Shown piece after piece: positions 35,379 through 43,721 of a stretch of DNA of 64,000 nt (the first letter of the stretch is position 1; each line of letters opens with the position of its first letter). Source of the DNA: Brevundimonas diminuta 3F5N (GTDB taxonomy: Bacteria; Pseudomonadota; Alphaproteobacteria; Caulobacterales; Caulobacteraceae); assembly GCF_900163625.1 (NCBI RefSeq), contig NZ_FUIE01000016.1:1-64000 (forward strand), read 5' to 3'. The notes under the pieces were generated by a model. The model was not told the origin of the DNA, made no database searches, and was given only the letters and a program-made list of their open reading frames with translations. A program made the position numbers and the translations under genes.

Positions 35379-35454
35379 AAATCCCCCTTGAGCGTTAAGG
35401 CGACGAGCGTCGCCGTTGATCAAGCCAATGCCGCTGTTCGCGTCGAAGTTCCCC

Positions 35455-36897
35455 TCAGTCCTTGATCTCCGCCGTGCAGGGGCGGTCGTCCGGCCCGGCC
35501 GCGCCGTCGCAACGGCGCAGGGCCAGCAGGGTGTCCTCGGTCTCGATCAGCCGCTTCGTCCCATCGACCTGCCGCACCAGCGTGAAGGCGTCATACAGCC
35601 CGCCCGTCGCCGTGAAAGCGCGGAACGACAGGCGGTCGGCCTCGACGTCGATCAGCTGATACAGTTCGGTGTTCTCAGCCGCACGCACCGGCTGCGTGTC
35701 CGCCCGGTCGTTCAGCCCGTACATCTTGGAGCCGGTGACGGAGACGACATAGACCGGCCCCTGCGGACGGCCCGCCGCGCTGTCGGCGCGCGAGGCCTCG
35801 GCCCCGGCGGGGTTGGAGACGCGGCCATAACAATGGTCATGCCCCTGCAGCACCAGATCGATGTTGCGGGCGTCGAAGATCGGCTTCCAGGCGGCCTTCA
35901 GTTCCTCGGTATCCTCGGGCCGGGCGCAGGTGTAGATCGGCTGGTGGAACAGGGCGACGTTCCAGCGCGCCGGGCTTTCGGCCAGCACACGATCCAGCCA
36001 GCGCGTCTGGCTTTCCCCGGCGCCCAGATCGATGGCCGCCGTGCCGTCCAGCACGATGAAGCGCACGCCCTGATAGTCGACATAGTAGCTGGTCGCCTTC
36101 GCCCCCTCGGCGCCGTTGTCCGGCAGGGCGAACTGCAGCGGCCAATGCGGGCCGAGAACACGCGATTCCTCGCCGTTTGGCAGCACATGGTCGACGTATT
36201 CATGGTTGCCGCTGGCGGGCAGTTGCGGCGTCATGGCGAAGGCGCGGCCGCCGGCCTCGGTCCATTCGCCCCATTCGTCGTCGTGAACCTTGACCTCGCG
36301 TTGGGCCACCAAATCGCCTGCGTGGACGACCAGAGCCGCCGGTCCCGCCTCTTTGAAGGCCGAGCGGATCACGCGCGAGCCGATCTCCAGAATGTCGTTC
36401 TGCGTGTCGCCTAGGTAGATGAAGCGGAACGGCGCGAACTCGGCCTTCGCCGTGCGGAACGGCAGCCACTCGCTCCAGCCGTCGGCCGCGCGCACGCGAT
36501 AGACATAGCGCGTGTCCGGCTTAAGCCCGTCAAAGCGCGCCTGATGATAGAGGGCGCGGCCGTTCTCGTTCTCGATCGGCGCCGTGGTCCCGGCCACGGT
36601 GCGGGCGGCGAAGCCCAGCAGAGGGCCGTCGATCTCCTCGGCGATCTGGGCCGCGGCGGCGGTCTGGCGCGTGTCGGTGCGCCAGGCCACGGCGGCGCCG
36701 CGCGCGGCGTCGGCGGCGGGGCTCAACACGATGCGGTCGGCCCAGCCCTTGGCCGCCCAGCGGCCGTTCGGCGCGTGCAGCGGCGGCGGCAGCGGATCGG
36801 GGTCCGGCGGCGCGACGACCTGAGCCATCGAGGGCGCGGCGGCCAGCAGGGCGGCGGCGGCCAAGGCGGCGGCCTGAGCAGCGACGGACAGATTCAT
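35455..36897 (-). CDS. Secreted purple-acid-phosphatase-like metallophosphoesterase
   Basis: A 480-residue exported protein with a signal peptide ending near SMAQ. An N-terminal fibronectin-like domain (about residues 45-150, with ARFDGLKPDTRYVYRVRA) is followed by the metallophosphoesterase domain. Its metal-binding blocks appear in order: YLGDTQND, HAGDLVAQ, ASGNHEY, LFHQPIY and QGHDHCYGR. This is the layout of bacterial purple acid phosphatases. The substrate is unknown; phosphate scavenging from phosphomonoesters is the usual role. Cysteines are scarce. Confidence 0.9.
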   Translation of the reverse strand: MNLSVAAQAAALAAAALLAAAPSMAQVVAPPDPDPLPPPLHAPNGRWAAKGWADRIVLSPAADAARGAAVAWRTDTRQTAAAAQIAEEIDGPLLGFAARTVAGTTAPIENENGRALYHQARFDGLKPDTRYVYRVRAADGWSEWLPFRTAKAEFAPFRFIYLGDTQNDILEIGSRVIRSAFKEAGPAALVVHAGDLVAQREVKVHDDEWGEWTEAGGRAFAMTPQLPASGNHEYVDHVLPNGEESRVLGPHWPLQFALPDNGAEGAKATSYYVDYQGVRFIVLDGTAAIDLGAGESQTRWLDRVLAESPARWNVALFHQPIYTCARPEDTEELKAAWKPIFDARNIDLVLQGHDHCYGRVSNPAGAEASRADSAAGRPQGPVYVVSVTGSKMYGLNDRADTQPVRAAENTELYQLIDVEADRLSFRAFTATGGLYDAFTLVRQVDGTKRLIETEDTLLALRRCDGAAGPDDRPCTAEIKD

Positions 36898-36999
36898 GAT
36901 GATGTTTCCCCGAACCTCACTTGGTCGAGGGCGAGGCCTAACGGCCCAATGCGACGGTTCGCCGGGGCTTTTGTGAAACTCCTGCGAGGAATAGGCCGC

Positions 37000-38283
37000 C
37001 TACGATGGGATCAGGCCCAGCAGCTCCTTGCCCGCCAGCACGGCGAACAGCAGGGCCGCCGCTCCCAGCAACAGGTTGGAAATCCAGCCGCTGCGCCATT
37101 CCTGCGGGGTCCGCGAGCTGTTCAGCAGCCACAACAACGTCCCGGCCAGGAAGGGCATGAACAGGCTGCCCAGCACCCCATATGCGACAATCAGCCCGAA
37201 CGGCCGATCCATGAACAGCAGCAGCATCGGCGGGAAGGTCAGCCACAGGGCGTAGACGCGGAACGCCCGGCTCTTGTCGCCGCGCGCCTTCGGATCGTCC
37301 GAGCGGCCGCGCACATGGGCGGTGAAGTCCGCGAACATCAGGCTGACGCCCTGCCACACGCCCAGCAGGCTGGAGAAGCTGGTGGCCCAGAAGCCGACCA
37401 GGAACAGGATGGAGATCGGCCGCCCGAACCGCTCGCGCAGCACCTGGTCCAGATCCAGCAGGCCCCGGTCACCGCCCTGCAAGGCGATGCCCGCGCTATA
37501 GAGCAGCTCGGCCCCCACGATCAGCATGGCGACGACGAAGACGCCGGTGACGAGATAGGCCACCCGGTTGTCCAGCCGCATGACCGCCATCCAGCCCGGC
37601 CCCTTCCAGCCCTTGGCGTTCAGCCAATAGCCATAGGCCGCCATGGTGATGGTGCCCCCCACCCCGCCGATCAGTCCCAGGGTATAGAAGGCCGACCCTT
37701 CCGGCAGGCTCGGCCACAGGCCGGTCAGCAATTCCGGCAGATTGGGCGTGACGATCACGGCCAGGCCCACGACAGTGACGAACATCACCCCGACGCAGGC
37801 CGTCATCACCTTCTCGAACAGGCCGTAGCCGCCGAACCAGACAAAGATCAGGCCCGCAACGCCGCTCAGCATCCCCCAGGCTTTCAGGTCCAGCACGGGG
37901 AACAGCGCCGCCAACGGCAGAGCCGTCGAGGTCATGGCCGCCGCCCCGTAGACGAAGCCCCACACCACCACATAGACGCCGAAGTATAGCCCGGCCCAGT
38001 TCAACCGCCCCTCCAGCCAGCCGCCGCCCAGACGCGACCGCCCCAGGCTGGACCAGCCCTCGAACATCGTCCGCTCGCTGGACAGGGTCCACCGGCCCAC
38101 GGCCTCGGCCAGGGCGATCTTCAGCACGGTTCCGATGACGGCGGCCCACAGCAGGGCGTAGCCGAAGCGCGATCCGGCGATCAGGGTGGCCACCAGGTCG
38201 CCCGCGCCTACCCCGGTCGCGGCCACCACGATTCCCGGCCCGATCAACGACCAGCGGTTCCTCGGCGTCGGCGTTTGCGTCAT
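37000..38283 (-). CDS. Nramp-family divalent-metal transporter (divergent subgroup)
   Basis: A 427-residue polytopic protein with about eleven hydrophobic segments in the LeuT-like Nramp pattern. The first helix reads GIVVAATGVGAGDLVATL where canonical Nramps have the metal-binding DPGN motif, and the helix-6 region reads GLIGGVGGTITMAAYGYW instead of containing the Met-Pro-His motif. It therefore belongs to an Nramp-related subgroup whose substrate may not be Mn or Fe. The gene is monocistronic and divergent from rpsF. Confidence 0.82.
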   Translation of the reverse strand: MTQTPTPRNRWSLIGPGIVVAATGVGAGDLVATLIAGSRFGYALLWAAVIGTVLKIALAEAVGRWTLSSERTMFEGWSSLGRSRLGGGWLEGRLNWAGLYFGVYVVVWGFVYGAAAMTSTALPLAALFPVLDLKAWGMLSGVAGLIFVWFGGYGLFEKVMTACVGVMFVTVVGLAVIVTPNLPELLTGLWPSLPEGSAFYTLGLIGGVGGTITMAAYGYWLNAKGWKGPGWMAVMRLDNRVAYLVTGVFVVAMLIVGAELLYSAGIALQGGDRGLLDLDQVLRERFGRPISILFLVGFWATSFSSLLGVWQGVSLMFADFTAHVRGRSDDPKARGDKSRAFRVYALWLTFPPMLLLFMDRPFGLIVAYGVLGSLFMPFLAGTLLWLLNSSRTPQEWRSGWISNLLLGAAALLFAVLAGKELLGLIPS

Positions 38284-38364
38284 CCTGAAGGCTCCGGTTA
38301 CGTGAGCCGCACCGTGCCGCGCTTCGCCGCCGCTGCCAATCGCCGGCGCAAAGGCCGCCGCGCC

Positions 38365-38393
38365 TTGCCCTGACGGGGTTTTTCCCGTATAGG
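38365..38393 (+). promoter_or_regulatory. Candidate promoter of the rpsF-rpsR-rplI operon
   Basis: TTGCCC (38365-38370) is followed after 17 bases by TATAGG (38388-38393). The predicted transcript would have a leader of about 130 bases before rpsF, with hairpin potential, consistent with a ribosomal-protein operon. Confidence 0.55.
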
Positions 38394-38473
38394 CGCGCCC
38401 TTTCCAGGGCTTCGGTCCTGCTGCGGAACGTCAAAGGGTCGGGAAACTCCCGTCCGCCGTGTCAGGAGCCATC

Positions 38474-38512
38474 GTGGACGAACTACCCGGTTCGCCTGCG
38501 CCGATGTCCGCC
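38474..38512 (+). promoter_or_regulatory. Possible autoregulatory leader hairpin of rpsF (S6:S18-like)
   Basis: In the rpsF leader, GGAC (38476-38479) can pair with GTCC (38506-38509), enclosing two CCG trinucleotides. Some bacterial rpsF leaders carry an S6:S18-binding stem with a conserved CCG bulge. This is a weak visual match only. Confidence 0.25.
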
Positions 38513-38527
38513 AAGGGAGAATACCGC

Positions 38528-38905
38528 ATGGCTCTTTATGAGCACACGGTCATGACGCGCCAGGATATCTCGGCGCAACAGGCCGAAGCGCTGAACGACA
38601 CCATCAAGGCTCTGATCGAAGAAGGCGGCGGCTCCGTCGCCAAGATCGAGTACTGGGGTCTGCGCAACCTGACCTACCGGGTCAAGAAGAACCGCAAGGC
38701 TCACTATTCGCTGATGGCCGTTGATTGCCCGCCGGCCGCCATGGCCGAAGTCGAGCGTCAGCTGTCGATCAACGAAGACGTGCTGCGCTGGCTGACCATC
38801 CGCGTCGAGGAACTCGACCTGGAGCTGTCGCCCCTGCTGGCTCGCCGCGAACGCGAACGTGACCGCAGCGGCCCGCGCACCGACGACGCCGCGGCTTCGG
38901 AATAA
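38528..38905 (+). CDS. rpsF: 30S ribosomal protein S6
   Basis: S6 binds 16S rRNA together with S18 in the platform of the small subunit. The 125-residue protein begins [18 protein letters not shown] and contains the conserved [19 protein letters not shown] stretch. The C-terminus is a charged Arg/Asp/Glu tail. I chose the ATG at 38528, which is preceded by AAGGGAGA; upstream in-frame starts lie in the leader. rpsR follows after 11 bases. Confidence 0.97.
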   Translation: MALYEHTVMTRQDISAQQAEALNDTIKALIEEGGGSVAKIEYWGLRNLTYRVKKNRKAHYSLMAVDCPPAAMAEVERQLSINEDVLRWLTIRVEELDLELSPLLARRERERDRSGPRTDDAAASE

Positions 38906-38916
38906 GGAACCGGATC

Positions 38917-39192
38917 ATGACCGATACGACTGCCCCCATCCCGGGCGCTCCGGCCGGCTCCGGCCCGGCCCGTCGCCCCTTCTATCGTCGCCGCAAGGTC
39001 TGCCCGTTCTCGGGCGCCAACGCGCCGAAGATCGACTACAAGGACGTGAAGCTGCTGCAGCGTTACGTCTCCGAACGCGGCAAGATCGTGCCCTCGCGCA
39101 TCACCGCCGTTTCCGCCAAGAAGCAACGCGAACTGGCCAAGGCCATCAAGCGCGCCCGCTACCTGGCCCTCCTGCCGTACGTGGTGAAGTAA
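38917..39192 (+). CDS. rpsR: 30S ribosomal protein S18
   Basis: S18 pairs with S6 on the 30S platform. The 91-residue basic protein has [15 protein letters not shown] near the N-terminus and the conserved [19 protein letters not shown] core with [19 protein letters not shown]. The N-terminal Ala/Gly/Pro stretch of about 18 residues is longer than in E. coli. A single Cys in KVCPFSG is retained. Confidence 0.97.
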   Translation: MTDTTAPIPGAPAGSGPARRPFYRRRKVCPFSGANAPKIDYKDVKLLQRYVSERGKIVPSRITAVSAKKQRELAKAIKRARYLALLPYVVK

Positions 39193-39193
39193 G

Positions 39194-39778
39194 ATGAAGG
39201 TCGTTCTGCTGGAACGCGTCGAGAACCTCGGCGCCATCGGCGACGTCGTCACCGTCAAGGACGGCTTCGCCCGTAACTTCCTCCTGCCGCGCGACAAGGC
39301 GCGTCGGGCCACGGAAGCCAACCTGAAGGCCTTCGAAATCGAGCGCGTCGCCATTGAGGCCCGCAACGAGAAGAACAAGGCTGAGTCGCAGAAGATCGCC
39401 GACAAGATCGACGGTCAGAGCTACATCATGATCCGTCAGGCTGGTGAAACCGGCCAGCTGTACGGCTCGGTCGCCGGTCGCGACGTTGCTGAGGCCGTTC
39501 GCGCCGAAGGCGGCAAGATCGAGCGTTCGCAGGTCGTGCTGAACACGGCGATCAAGACGCTGGGCGTCCACGAAGTGCTGGTTCGCCTGCACCCCGAGGT
39601 CTCGGCCACCGTCAAGATCAACATCGCTCGTTCGGCCGACGAAGCCGAGCGTCAAGCGAAGGGCGAGGACGTGATCCGCGCTCAGTTCGATGACGAGCGT
39701 AACGCCGCCGACCAGGCCGCTCAGGAGCTGCTGGAAGGCGGCGCCGGCCAACAGGAAGGCTTCGGCGACGAAGCCTGA
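39194..39778 (+). CDS. rplI: 50S ribosomal protein L9
   Basis: L9 is an elongated two-domain protein near the L1 stalk. The N-terminal domain ([20 protein letters not shown], then [13 protein letters not shown]) is followed by a long central helix and the C-terminal domain with [16 protein letters not shown]. At 194 residues it has an acidic, Gln/Ala/Glu-rich tail of about 40 residues beyond E. coli L9, as is common in alphaproteobacteria. It ends the operon before a clear terminator. Confidence 0.96.
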   Translation: MKVVLLERVENLGAIGDVVTVKDGFARNFLLPRDKARRATEANLKAFEIERVAIEARNEKNKAESQKIADKIDGQSYIMIRQAGETGQLYGSVAGRDVAEAVRAEGGKIERSQVVLNTAIKTLGVHEVLVRLHPEVSATVKINIARSADEAERQAKGEDVIRAQFDDERNAADQAAQELLEGGAGQQEGFGDEA

Positions 39779-39804
39779 TCCTGTCGCTTCGGCGAGATGA
39801 TCGA

Positions 39805-39836
39805 GGGGCGCTTCCGCAAGGAATCGCCCCTTTTTC
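39805..39836 (+). terminator. Rho-independent terminator after rplI
   Basis: A GGGGCG...TTCC / GGAA...CGCCCC stem with a GCAA tetraloop (39805-39830) is followed by five T residues. Confidence 0.9.
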
Positions 39837-39964
39837 TTGCCTGCCCAACATCCGCTCAATCTTTAGTTTTTCTCACAACCTCCTCACATAATCTCGATAG
39901 GCGTCGCCGCTTTCGCACCGCAATATCGCCATGGCTCGTCGCCCTTGACGGGCAGGAGATGACG

Positions 39965-40039
39965 ATGCGCCCCGGCCTTTACGCTCAACTGCATCGCCCG
40001 GTGATCCGACCGGCGCGATGTCCGTGCCAGCGACCCTGA
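39965..40039 (+). CDS. Candidate 24-codon leader peptide upstream of the TonB receptor
   Basis: A short frame starting at ATG 39965, six bases after GGAG, encodes MRPGLYAQLHRPVIRPARCP and then CQRP. It has two Cys codons (TGT at 40019, TGC at 40025) four codons before the stop. This is the only coding candidate in the 402-base gap between rplI and the receptor. The stop codon overlaps the 5' side of a nested hairpin (40038-40080). The upstream stretch 39855-39900 is visibly AT-rich and may hold the promoter. The look is that of an attenuation leader; translation is not proven. Confidence 0.45.
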   Translation: MRPGLYAQLHRPVIRPARCPCQRP

Positions 40040-40080
40040 AACCACCTTCCCCGACCGGTCCGCCGCCGGTCCGTGGTTTC
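40038..40080 (+). promoter_or_regulatory. Nested hairpin directly after the leader peptide
   Basis: The outer stem GAAACCAC (40038-40045) pairs perfectly with GTGGTTTC (40073-40080), and the inner stem GACCGG (40053-40058) with CCGGTC (40066-40071). The outer stem starts within the leader's TGA, so a ribosome at the Cys codons would cover it. No T run follows, arguing against a simple intrinsic terminator. About 100 bases separate it from the receptor ATG. Confidence 0.5.
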
Positions 40081-40180
40081 CATCCGCTACCAGACTTCCG
40101 TTTCCAGACGCAGCCGGCGTTCGCCCTCCCGCGACGGCGAACCCTGACGCGCGTCCAATCAGAAAAGACGACCTCTCGAG

Positions 40181-42589
40181 ATGACCTCCCGATTCCCCCG
40201 CCGCCCCGCCCTTCTGGCCGCCGTATCCGGCGCCGCCCTGCTGATCGCCGGCGCCGTCTCGGCCCAAACCGTTCCTGACGACGCCACCTCAGTCGACGAC
40301 ATCGTGGTGACGGGCACCCGCGCTCCGGCCCGCTCGCGCCTGGACACCCTGGCCCCTGTCGACGTGGTGACGGCCGAAACCCTCCAGAACCGCGGCACGA
40401 CCGAATTCGCCGCCGCCCTGGCCCAGACGGTGCCGTCACTGACCTTCCAGCGGCCCTCGGCCAACGACGGCACGGACTCGATCCGTCCCGCCACCCTGCG
40501 CGGCCTGTCGCCGGACCAGACCCTGGTGCTGGTCAACGGCACGCGCCGTCACGCCTCGGCCCTGGTCAACGTCAACGGCACGGTCGGGCGCGGCTCGGCC
40601 GCCGTCGATCTGAACGCCATCCCCAGCGGCGCCCTGGACCGGGTCGAGGTGCTGCGTGACGGCGCTTCGGCGCAATACGGCTCGGACGCCATCGCCGGGG
40701 TGGTCAACCTGCGCCTCAAGGAAGCCCGCGAGGGCGGCGGCGCCAGCGTCACCTACGGCCAGTACTTCACCAATGTGGAGACCGCGCGCGGCAAGCGGGA
40801 CGAGCAGGACGGCCGCGCCGTCACCGTCTCGGCCTGGCAGGGCTTCGGCCTGGGCTCGGACGGCTTCCTGACCCTGTCGGCGGAATATTCCGACCGCGAC
40901 CCGACCAACCGTTCGGACTACGACCCGCGTCCCGCCGCCAACGGCGCGATCACCGCCCGCTTCGGCGATCCCAAGGTCGAGCAGTGGAGCGTCTTCGCCA
41001 GTGCCGGCAAGCCGCTGAACGCCGACTGGGAGGCCTACGGCTGGGCTGGCTATCAGGAGCGCGACAGTTCTTCCGCCGCCTTCCCGCGCCTGTCGAACAA
41101 CCCCAACAATGTGACGTCCATCTATCCCAACGGCTTCCTGCCCAAGATCGCCATCAACTCCCAGGACGTTTCGGCAGCCGGCGGCGTGCGCGGGACGTTG
41201 GCCGGATGGGACGCGGACTTCAGCCTGGTCTACGGCCGCAACGCCCTGGAATTCCGCACCGAGGATTCGCTGAACGCCACCTACGGCGCAAACTCCCTGA
41301 CCAGCTTCGATTCCGGCGGCCTGACCTATGACCAACTGGTCTTCGGCGCCGACTTCACCCGCCAGTTCGAGATCGGCCTGGACGGCGGTCCGCTGAACTT
41401 CGCCTGGGGCCTGGAGGCCCGCAAGGAGAACTACAAGATCGACGCCGGTCAGCCGGAATCATGGAACCGCGGCCCGCTGGGATCTAACACGGCCCTGGCC
41501 GGCGGCGCCCAGGGCTTCCCTGGCTTCCAGCCTTCGAACGCGGTCGATGAGGACCGCGACGCCGTCGCCCTCTACGCCGACGTCGAAATCCCGCTGACCG
41601 AGAAGCTGACGGTCGAAGGCGCGCTGCGCGTCGAGGACTATTCCGACTTCGGCGACGCTCAGACGGGCAAGTTCGCCGCCCGCTACGACTTCACCCCGAA
41701 CTTCGCCCTGCGCGGCTCGGTGTCCACCGGCTTCCGCGCCCCGTCGCTGCAGCAGAGCTTCTTCACCTCGACCTCCTCGGTCGTGCAGAACGGCGGCTTC
41801 GTCGAAACCGGCACCTTCCCCGCCACCAGCGAGGTCGCCTCGGTGCTGGGCGCCCGCCCGCTGAAGGCGGAGACCTCGACCAATTACACGCTCGGCGCCG
41901 TGATCCGTCTGGGGAATTTCGACCTGACGATCGACGCCTATCGCATCGAGATCGAGAACCAGATCGTCCTGTCGGAACTGATCAACCGCAGCTTCTCGCC
42001 CCAGGTCGCCGGCCTGCTGGACCCGCTGGGCGTCCAGGCTGCGCGCTTCTTCCTCAACGGAGTGTCGACCGAGACCGAAGGCGTCGACATCGTCGGCCGC
42101 TACCGCCTGCGGACCGAGACGGCGGGCGACTGGGACTTCACCGTCGCCGCCAACGTCAACGACGTCAGCGTGACCAAGATCCCGACCTCCTCCTCGGTGC
42201 TGAACCCGGTCCCGACCCTGTTCGCGCGCCAACGCATCCTGACCATCGAGGAGGGCACGCCGGACACCAAGGTCGCCGCCTCGGCCGACTGGAGCCAGGG
42301 CCGCTGGGGCGCGACGGCGCGGGCGACCTACTACGCCAGCGTGCTGCAACCCGGCTCGACGTCCGCCAACGACTATTCGACCGGCGACAAGACCACCATC
42401 GACCTGGAAGGCCGCTTCCAGATCACCGACCGGGTCGGCCTGGCGATCGGCGTGGACAACGTCTTCGACGAATACCCGGACTTCGTGCCCGCCAACCTGA
42501 ACAACAACGGCGTGCTGGGCTTCCCCTACTACTCGCCGTTCGGGTTCAACGGCCGCTACGGCTACGCCCGGTTGAACGTGAAGTGGTGA
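40181..42589 (+). CDS. TonB-dependent outer-membrane receptor
   Basis: An 802-residue barrel protein for energised uptake across the outer membrane. The signal peptide ends at AGAVSAQ, followed by a TonB-box-like VDDIVVTGTRAPA near residues 36-48. The plug domain (about 50-165) contains TLRGLSPDQTLVLVNGTRRH and VEVLRDGASAQYGSDAIAG. The beta barrel ends with an aromatic C-terminus, YGYARLNVKW, as BamA substrates do. The ligand is unknown. It lies alone downstream of a possible Cys-sensing leader, which hints at sulfur-related control but does not prove it. Confidence 0.93.
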   Translation: MTSRFPRRPALLAAVSGAALLIAGAVSAQTVPDDATSVDDIVVTGTRAPARSRLDTLAPVDVVTAETLQNRGTTEFAAALAQTVPSLTFQRPSANDGTDSIRPATLRGLSPDQTLVLVNGTRRHASALVNVNGTVGRGSAAVDLNAIPSGALDRVEVLRDGASAQYGSDAIAGVVNLRLKEAREGGGASVTYGQYFTNVETARGKRDEQDGRAVTVSAWQGFGLGSDGFLTLSAEYSDRDPTNRSDYDPRPAANGAITARFGDPKVEQWSVFASAGKPLNADWEAYGWAGYQERDSSSAAFPRLSNNPNNVTSIYPNGFLPKIAINSQDVSAAGGVRGTLAGWDADFSLVYGRNALEFRTEDSLNATYGANSLTSFDSGGLTYDQLVFGADFTRQFEIGLDGGPLNFAWGLEARKENYKIDAGQPESWNRGPLGSNTALAGGAQGFPGFQPSNAVDEDRDAVALYADVEIPLTEKLTVEGALRVEDYSDFGDAQTGKFAARYDFTPNFALRGSVSTGFRAPSLQQSFFTSTSSVVQNGGFVETGTFPATSEVASVLGARPLKAETSTNYTLGAVIRLGNFDLTIDAYRIEIENQIVLSELINRSFSPQVAGLLDPLGVQAARFFLNGVSTETEGVDIVGRYRLRTETAGDWDFTVAANVNDVSVTKIPTSSSVLNPVPTLFARQRILTIEEGTPDTKVAASADWSQGRWGATARATYYASVLQPGSTSANDYSTGDKTTIDLEGRFQITDRVGLAIGVDNVFDEYPDFVPANLNNNGVLGFPYYSPFGFNGRYGYARLNVKW

Positions 42590-42645
42590 TCGGTTTGGAG
42601 CGCGCGCACCGGGGCTTCCTCCCTGTCCTTTGAGCGCGCCTCCCT

Positions 42646-42686
42646 CGTCAGACGCGGCGGCCCGCGGGGAGTCGCCGCGTCTGACG
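42646..42686 (+). terminator. Hairpin terminator candidate after the TonB receptor gene
   Basis: A perfect 14-bp stem, CGTCAGACGCGGCG (42646-42659) with CGCCGCGTCTGACG (42673-42686), lies about 56 bases after the receptor stop. It is followed by AAAACTTAA with no T run, so it may act as a 3' stabiliser or a Rho-assisted stop. Confidence 0.6.
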
Positions 42687-42773
42687 AAAACTTAATGCGC
42701 GACACCGTTCGTCGGTCATGGTTCGGTCGCGAACCGTGCGCTAGGCTTCACCGTCTCAAGGGAGGGATAGCCC

Positions 42774-43148
42774 ATGAAAACCGCCACGTTCGCCGCCGTC
42801 GCCGCTCTGGCGCTGTCCGCCCTGCCCGGCGCAGCCGCCGCCATGACGGTGCAGGAGTTCCTGACCTCCGCCAACCGTATCCCTCGCAACCCCACAGCGC
42901 TGCTGCGCTCGGACACGCGGCGACTGATGAATGAGATAAGCGGAGCATTCAAAGCGGTGCGCGACGATCAGGCCGCCGCCAAGACCGCAGGACGGCGTTC
43001 CGCCACCTGCATTCCCGATGGCAAGATCAACCTGTCGGCAGAGCAGATCCTGAATCGCTTCAACGCCATCCCGGCCCAGCGGCGCAACATCAGCGTCAAT
43101 CAGGCCGTCCGCGAATGGATGGCTGAGGACTACCCCTGCCCCGCCTGA
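42774..43148 (+). CDS. Secreted Rap1a/Tai-like protein, copy 1
   Basis: A 124-residue exported protein: the signal peptide is cleaved near GAAAA, and the ATG follows a strong AAGGGAGGG site. The mature part fits the Rap1a/Tai immunity-protein pattern: MTVQEFL at the start, a central helix, CIPDGKINLSAEQIL, and a terminal AVREWMAEDYPC. Its two cysteines are likely to form a disulfide. Known members neutralise type VI secretion effectors in the periplasm, but no effector or secretion gene is visible here. A paralogue follows directly. Confidence 0.75.
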   Translation: MKTATFAAVAALALSALPGAAAAMTVQEFLTSANRIPRNPTALLRSDTRRLMNEISGAFKAVRDDQAAAKTAGRRSATCIPDGKINLSAEQILNRFNAIPAQRRNISVNQAVREWMAEDYPCPA

Positions 43149-43209
43149 TCAAAGCCTGATCAGGCGCCGATAACTTGCGAAGCGGCGCAGGCGAGCGCAT
43201 CTAGCCCCC

Positions 43210-43611
43210 ATGTCGCGTTCCGTTCACATCCTATTCGCCGCGTCGTTAGGCGCCCTGACGCTGCTCGCCTCCGCGCCTCTGGCCCTGGCCCAGTCGTCCG
43301 ACATGACCGTTCAGCAGTTTCTGACGATCGGCAAAGACATCCCGCGCAACCGCGCCGTGGCCATGATGCGCCCGGACACCCGCCGCCTGATCCGCGTCGT
43401 CACCGGCGCCGTCAGCACGGTCAAGGCCGAGCAGGCCTCGGCCGTCTCGGCGGGCCGCACGCCCGCGCACTGCATCCCCGCCTCAGGCACCGGCATCACG
43501 CCCGAGGCCCTGGTCGCGCGCTTCGAGACCATGCCGGAGTCGCGTCGCCGCATCACCGTGACCCAGGCCGTGCGCGACTGGATGGCCGAGCGCTACCCCT
43601 GCCGCGCCTGA
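43210..43611 (+). CDS. Secreted Rap1a/Tai-like protein, copy 2
   Basis: A 133-residue tandem paralogue of the upstream gene. A signal peptide (cleaved near ALAQ) is followed by DMTVQQFLTIGKDIPRNRA, RPDTRRLIRVVTGA, HCIPASGTGI and the closing AVRDWMAERYPC. The same two Cys positions are kept. The two proteins share the whole mature layout but differ at many positions, so the duplication is old. The 61-base gap suggests co-transcription. Confidence 0.75.
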   Translation: MSRSVHILFAASLGALTLLASAPLALAQSSDMTVQQFLTIGKDIPRNRAVAMMRPDTRRLIRVVTGAVSTVKAEQASAVSAGRTPAHCIPASGTGITPEALVARFETMPESRRRITVTQAVRDWMAERYPCRA

Positions 43612-43721
43612 CGACCTCCTACTGATCCGACAGCGGTTTTCCGGCCCGTCCACAGGCGTCGGCGACTGTCCACGACCACGACCCCGCCCGCGTCTGACGT
43701 AGGGCGCGCCTATGCGTATTG

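Noticed and set aside
40181-42589. A specific ligand such as vitamin B12 or a named siderophore for the TonB receptor
   Set aside because: Plug and barrel features are generic, and no ligand-processing or inner-membrane transporter genes are adjacent.
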